Both the position numbers and the translations under genes were made by a program. The notes below the pieces were generated by a model. The model was given only the letters and a program-made list of their open reading frames with translations, did not search any database and was not told the DNA's origin. Of a stretch of DNA of 64,000 bases, positions 61,132-64,000 are shown piece by piece (positions within the stretch are counted from its first letter, which is position 1; the number at the start of each line of letters is the position of its first letter). The stretch comes from JBDWFY01 sp965275915 (lineage in GTDB: Bacteria; Pseudomonadota; Alphaproteobacteria; Rhizobiales; Stappiaceae), in the NCBI GenBank assembly GCA_965275915.1, contig CBDHYI010000008.1, positions 1,054,001 through 1,118,000 of the forward strand, given 5' to 3'.

Positions 61132-62019
61132 ATGGATAACTGGAACGATCTGAAATTCGTACTGGAAACCGTCCGCCAGGGCGGTCTCAGCGGCGCAGCG
61201 CGCGTGCTGGGGGTCAATCATGCGACCGTATCAAGGCGGATAATCGCGGCAGAAGAGGCTGTCGGAGCGCTTTTGTTTGATCGCCTGCCGGGCGGCTACA
61301 TGCCGACTGAAGCCGGATTGGAAGCGGCGCGGGCGGCCGAGGCGATGGAGGCTGCCAACGCCGAACTGAGCCGCACAATCGGCGCGCGTGACAAGGCGCT
61401 GAGCGGATCGCTGACCATCACCGCGCCACAACTTCTGTTCGCCAACATTCTCAATCCGATCCTGATCGAATTCCAGAGCGATTACCCGGACATCGATCTG
61501 ACGATCCTGGCTTCCAACGAGACACTGAATCTGTCCCGCCGCGAGGCGGATGTGGCAATCCGCATTTCGAACGAGCCCAGCGATACGCTGTTCGGCTCCC
61601 GCGTCGCAGAACAGCGGTCGGCGATTTATGTCAGCAAGGCGTATGCGGCCCGATTGCAACGTGATACGGACGGCCGGCTCGACTGGCTGATGTTTCTGCA
61701 CTGGCACGGAATCCCGGAGGATGTGAAAGCGCTGTGGCCGAATACGCGGGCGGCCATGCGGTTTGACGACATGGTGGCGGTCCTGTCGGCCGTTCGCGCC
61801 GGTATCGGTGCCAGCCGCATGCCATGCTTTTTGGGGGACCGGGATCCGGACCTTACCCGGCTAATGGGCCTGCCGACCTACAGCTATCCAAGCATATGGG
61901 TGCTGACGCACACAGAACTCCGCCGGATGCAAAGGGTTCGGACTTTCATGGAATTTGCGTCGACTCGCCTGCGTAAGATGCGGGATGTTTTCAGTGGAGG
62001 ATCTTTGGGTGCGGTGTAA
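61132..62019 (+). CDS. LysR-family transcriptional regulator
   Basis: About 295 residues: N-terminal HTH (NDLKFVLETVRQGGLSGAAR, VNHATVSRRIIAAEEAVGALLF) and periplasmic-binding-like domain (LDRLPGGYMPTEAGLEA; LSGSLTITAPQLL; ADVAIRISNEPS). ATG at MDNWND is chosen by homology; ATG seven codons upstream is possible. It likely controls the divergent DUF1330 gene. It converges with the demethylase gene, 12 bases apart. Confidence 0.92.
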   Translation: MDNWNDLKFVLETVRQGGLSGAARVLGVNHATVSRRIIAAEEAVGALLFDRLPGGYMPTEAGLEAARAAEAMEAANAELSRTIGARDKALSGSLTITAPQLLFANILNPILIEFQSDYPDIDLTILASNETLNLSRREADVAIRISNEPSDTLFGSRVAEQRSAIYVSKAYAARLQRDTDGRLDWLMFLHWHGIPEDVKALWPNTRAAMRFDDMVAVLSAVRAGIGASRMPCFLGDRDPDLTRLMGLPTYSYPSIWVLTHTELRRMQRVRTFMEFASTRLRKMRDVFSGGSLGAV

Positions 62020-62031
62020 ACAGTCGCCCCC

Positions 62032-64000
62032 TCAGTACCTCACGCCAAAGCGCATCGCATCATAGATCGCAGCATGGATGTTGCGGCAGGAAACAGCGTC
62101 GCCGATGCGATAAAGAGTGAAGGCGCTGCCGCTGTTCTTGACCGGGAAGATGTCGCCTTCATTTTTCAGCAGGGTGTCATAGTCAATCGCACCCAGATTC
62201 CGGGATAGCGGTTTGAGTTCGTAATAAAGGTCATCGAGCGGAACGATGCCGCGATTGACGACGATCTGGTCGTAGACTTTTTGCTCCTGAACGCCGCCGT
62301 AATCCGAGCCGATGGTTGCGGCCAGCCGGTTGCCGTTGCGATGGACCGAGTCAAGACGATAGGTGACTGTGAAGGTGGCGTCCATATGTTGCAGGGAGCG
62401 TATATAGGGCACGAGGTTCATGCCCATCACCTCAGGCGAGAACGTGCGGTCCGCGGTCATGATTTCAACACGTGAACCGGCTTCCGCGACCACCTCAGCG
62501 GCCTGAAGAGCAGCGTGGTCACCGGCTTCGTCATAGACGAGCACATGGCCGCCGGGTTTGACATCGCCGGAAATGATATCCCATGCGGAAACAACGAGGT
62601 CGTCGCCGGTCTTCAGGCCATCGGTTTTCGGATAGCCACCGGTTGCGAGGATGATAATATCCGGATCTTGAGACAGGATTGTGCCGCTGTCGGCCCAGTT
62701 GCTGAAGTGAAACCGGACGCCGAGCCGGGTGCATTCTTCAACCCGCCAGTCGATGATCCCGATCAGTTCGGACCGGCGCCTGGACCGGGCGAGAAGCCGC
62801 ACCTGGCCGCCCGGGTCGGCCGCGGCTTCAAACACCGTGACCCGGTGGCCACGCTCTGCGGCAACGCGCGCCGCCTCAAGTCCGCCAGGTCCGGCCCCCA
62901 CGATCACCACATTCTTTTCCGCGGCTGACCTTGATATAGTGTGCGGCAACTCGGTTTCGCGTCCTGTCGAGGCGTTATGAACGCAATGGGCCATGCCGCC
63001 TTGATAAATGCGGTCCAGGCAATAATTCGCGCCGACGCAGGGGCGGATCCGATGCTCGCGGCCCTCCATTACTTTTTTCACGATGTGGGGGTCTGCCATA
63101 TGGGCCCGCGTCATGCCCACCATATCGAGTTTGCCTGTCGCGATGGCATGCCGGGCGGTGGCGACATCGCCGATGCGGGCGGCATGGAACACCGGACAAC
63201 GGGTGGCGGCACGGACCTCGCCTGCAAAATCGAGATGCGGCGCGGATTTCATGCCATGGATCGGAATCACATCGGTCAGCGCCGGGTCCGTATCAATGTG
63301 GCCGCGAATGATATTAAGGAAGTCAACCAGCCCTGACCCTTTGAGCCGCCGGCAGATCTCCATCCCTTCCTCTCGGCTGATCCCGCCTTCAAGATCTTCA
63401 TCGGCAACGCATCGGATTCCGACGATAAAGTCTTGTCCGACCCGGTCACGGATCGCACGGAGAACCTCAAACGTGAAGCACAGCCGGTTGTCAAGATCAC
63501 CGCCGTAGGGCGCCTCAAGGTGGTTGAGGCTCGGTGACCAGAACTGGTCCATCAGATGGCCGTAGGCCTCCAGTTCGATGCCGTCCAGCCCGGCGTTCTT
63601 CATGCGCTCGGCGGCATCGGCATAGTCTCGAACGATGCGCGAAATGTCCCATTCCTCGATCTTTTTGGTAAAGCCGCGATGGGCGGTCTCCCGCACATAG
63701 GCCGGTGAGACGGATGGAAGCCAATCGCCCGCATCCCAGCGGGTGCGTCGTCCCAGATGAGTGAGCTGGATCATCACCGCCGCTCCGTGATCGTGGCAGG
63801 CATCGGCCAACTGTCTCATCCACGGCACGACCTCGTCTTTCCAGACAAGGATATTGTTAAATGCGGGCGGGGAATCCCGGCTGACGGCAGCGGACCCCGC
63901 TGTCATTGTCAACGCGACCCCGCCTTTGGCCCGTTCAACATGGTAAGCCCGGTAACGCTCCTTCGGCATGCCGTCTTCCGGATAGGCCGGCTCGTGGCTT
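62032..64000 (-). CDS. NADH:flavin oxidoreductase/Old Yellow Enzyme with NAD(P) domain (N-methylproline demethylase-like), partial
   Basis: At least 655 residues; the N-terminus is outside the right edge (SHEPAYPEDG reads in frame before the first internal Met). FMN TIM barrel to about 330, an iron-sulfur motif RPCVGANYCLDRIYQGG with a later Cys (AHCVHNAS), then an FAD/NAD domain (VVIVGAGPGGLEAARVAAERG). Relatives demethylate betaines such as stachydrine, dimethylglycine or trimethylamine. One canonical cluster Cys position holds Ala. Ligand inferred only. Confidence 0.87.
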   Translation of the reverse strand, partial: SHEPAYPEDGMPKERYRAYHVERAKGGVALTMTAGSAAVSRDSPPAFNNILVWKDEVVPWMRQLADACHDHGAAVMIQLTHLGRRTRWDAGDWLPSVSPAYVRETAHRGFTKKIEEWDISRIVRDYADAAERMKNAGLDGIELEAYGHLMDQFWSPSLNHLEAPYGGDLDNRLCFTFEVLRAIRDRVGQDFIVGIRCVADEDLEGGISREEGMEICRRLKGSGLVDFLNIIRGHIDTDPALTDVIPIHGMKSAPHLDFAGEVRAATRCPVFHAARIGDVATARHAIATGKLDMVGMTRAHMADPHIVKKVMEGREHRIRPCVGANYCLDRIYQGGMAHCVHNASTGRETELPHTISRSAAEKNVVIVGAGPGGLEAARVAAERGHRVTVFEAAADPGGQVRLLARSRRRSELIGIIDWRVEECTRLGVRFHFSNWADSGTILSQDPDIIILATGGYPKTDGLKTGDDLVVSAWDIISGDVKPGGHVLVYDEAGDHAALQAAEVVAEAGSRVEIMTADRTFSPEVMGMNLVPYIRSLQHMDATFTVTYRLDSVHRNGNRLAATIGSDYGGVQEQKVYDQIVVNRGIVPLDDLYYELKPLSRNLGAIDYDTLLKNEGDIFPVKNSGSAFTLYRIGDAVSCRNIHAAIYDAMRFGVRY

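Noticed and set aside
1..64000. tRNA, rRNA, CRISPR arrays, prophage or conjugation genes
   Set aside because: No matching sequence patterns were recognised by eye; a covariance-model search was not possible.

Overview
The window looks like chromosomal DNA of an alphaproteobacterium, most likely of the Hyphomicrobiales. The reasons are the gene content (Tat-exported formate dehydrogenase with the DUF6494/DUF6505/DUF6352 set, a PQQ alcohol oxidation locus, a XylX/XylA-type gene pair), moderately GC-rich codon use, and palindromic intergenic repeats of the kind common in rhizobia and relatives. Genus is not resolved. I saw no rRNA, tRNA, CRISPR array or replication origin. Both ends are cut: a glycine-betaine-type binding protein at the left edge and an Old-Yellow-Enzyme-type demethylase at the right edge.

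Region 1 (about 0.7-5.3 kb) holds a Tat-exported aldo/keto reductase coupled to a DUF6064 membrane protein, a two-gene ABC exporter and a second aldo/keto reductase. A palindromic repeat lies between the last two. Region 2 (5.5-25 kb) is a formate-oxidation island: Mrp ATPase, TorD-type chaperone, a small Tat protein, FDH alpha (Cys instead of selenocysteine), beta and cytochrome b gamma, and a periplasmic WD40-cytochrome c fusion. A run of small conserved genes of unknown role follows (43-aa membrane protein, DUF6494, lipoate-ligase-like, DUF6505, DUF6352), then a four-cluster ferredoxin with DUF3305/DUF3306. The island ends with a tungstate importer (tupABC), which suggests that the FDH uses tungsten.

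Region 3 (25-31 kb and 43-56 kb) is a PQQ-dependent alcohol oxidation system split by a sugar locus. It has a LuxR-type response regulator, a hybrid kinase, a FIST sensor, a quinoprotein alcohol dehydrogenase with the lanthanide-type Asp, an ABC system with its own binding and beta-propeller proteins, cytochrome c-550 PedF and a MoxJ-like binding protein. NosR and ApbE, without nosZ, lie beyond an IS701-family element. A 16-bp dyad (TTGNACYAARGTNCAA) appears upstream of the dehydrogenase, of the ABC operon, of pedF and of nosR, so these four units are probably one regulon.

Region 4 (31.4-43 kb) is a sugar or sugar-acid catabolic operon: YtfQRT-YjfF-type ABC importer, AldA-like aldehyde dehydrogenase, enolase-superfamily dehydratase, zinc alcohol dehydrogenase and KduD-like SDR. 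A FadR-type regulator with visible operators and a GMC oxidoreductase are divergent from it. Region 5 (56-61 kb) contains decayed genes (an SDR tail and a flavin oxidoreductase with an internal deletion), then a XylX-like dehydratase and a ketoglutarate-semialdehyde dehydrogenase that fit the end of the Weimberg pentose pathway, then a DUF1330 protein and a LysR regulator.
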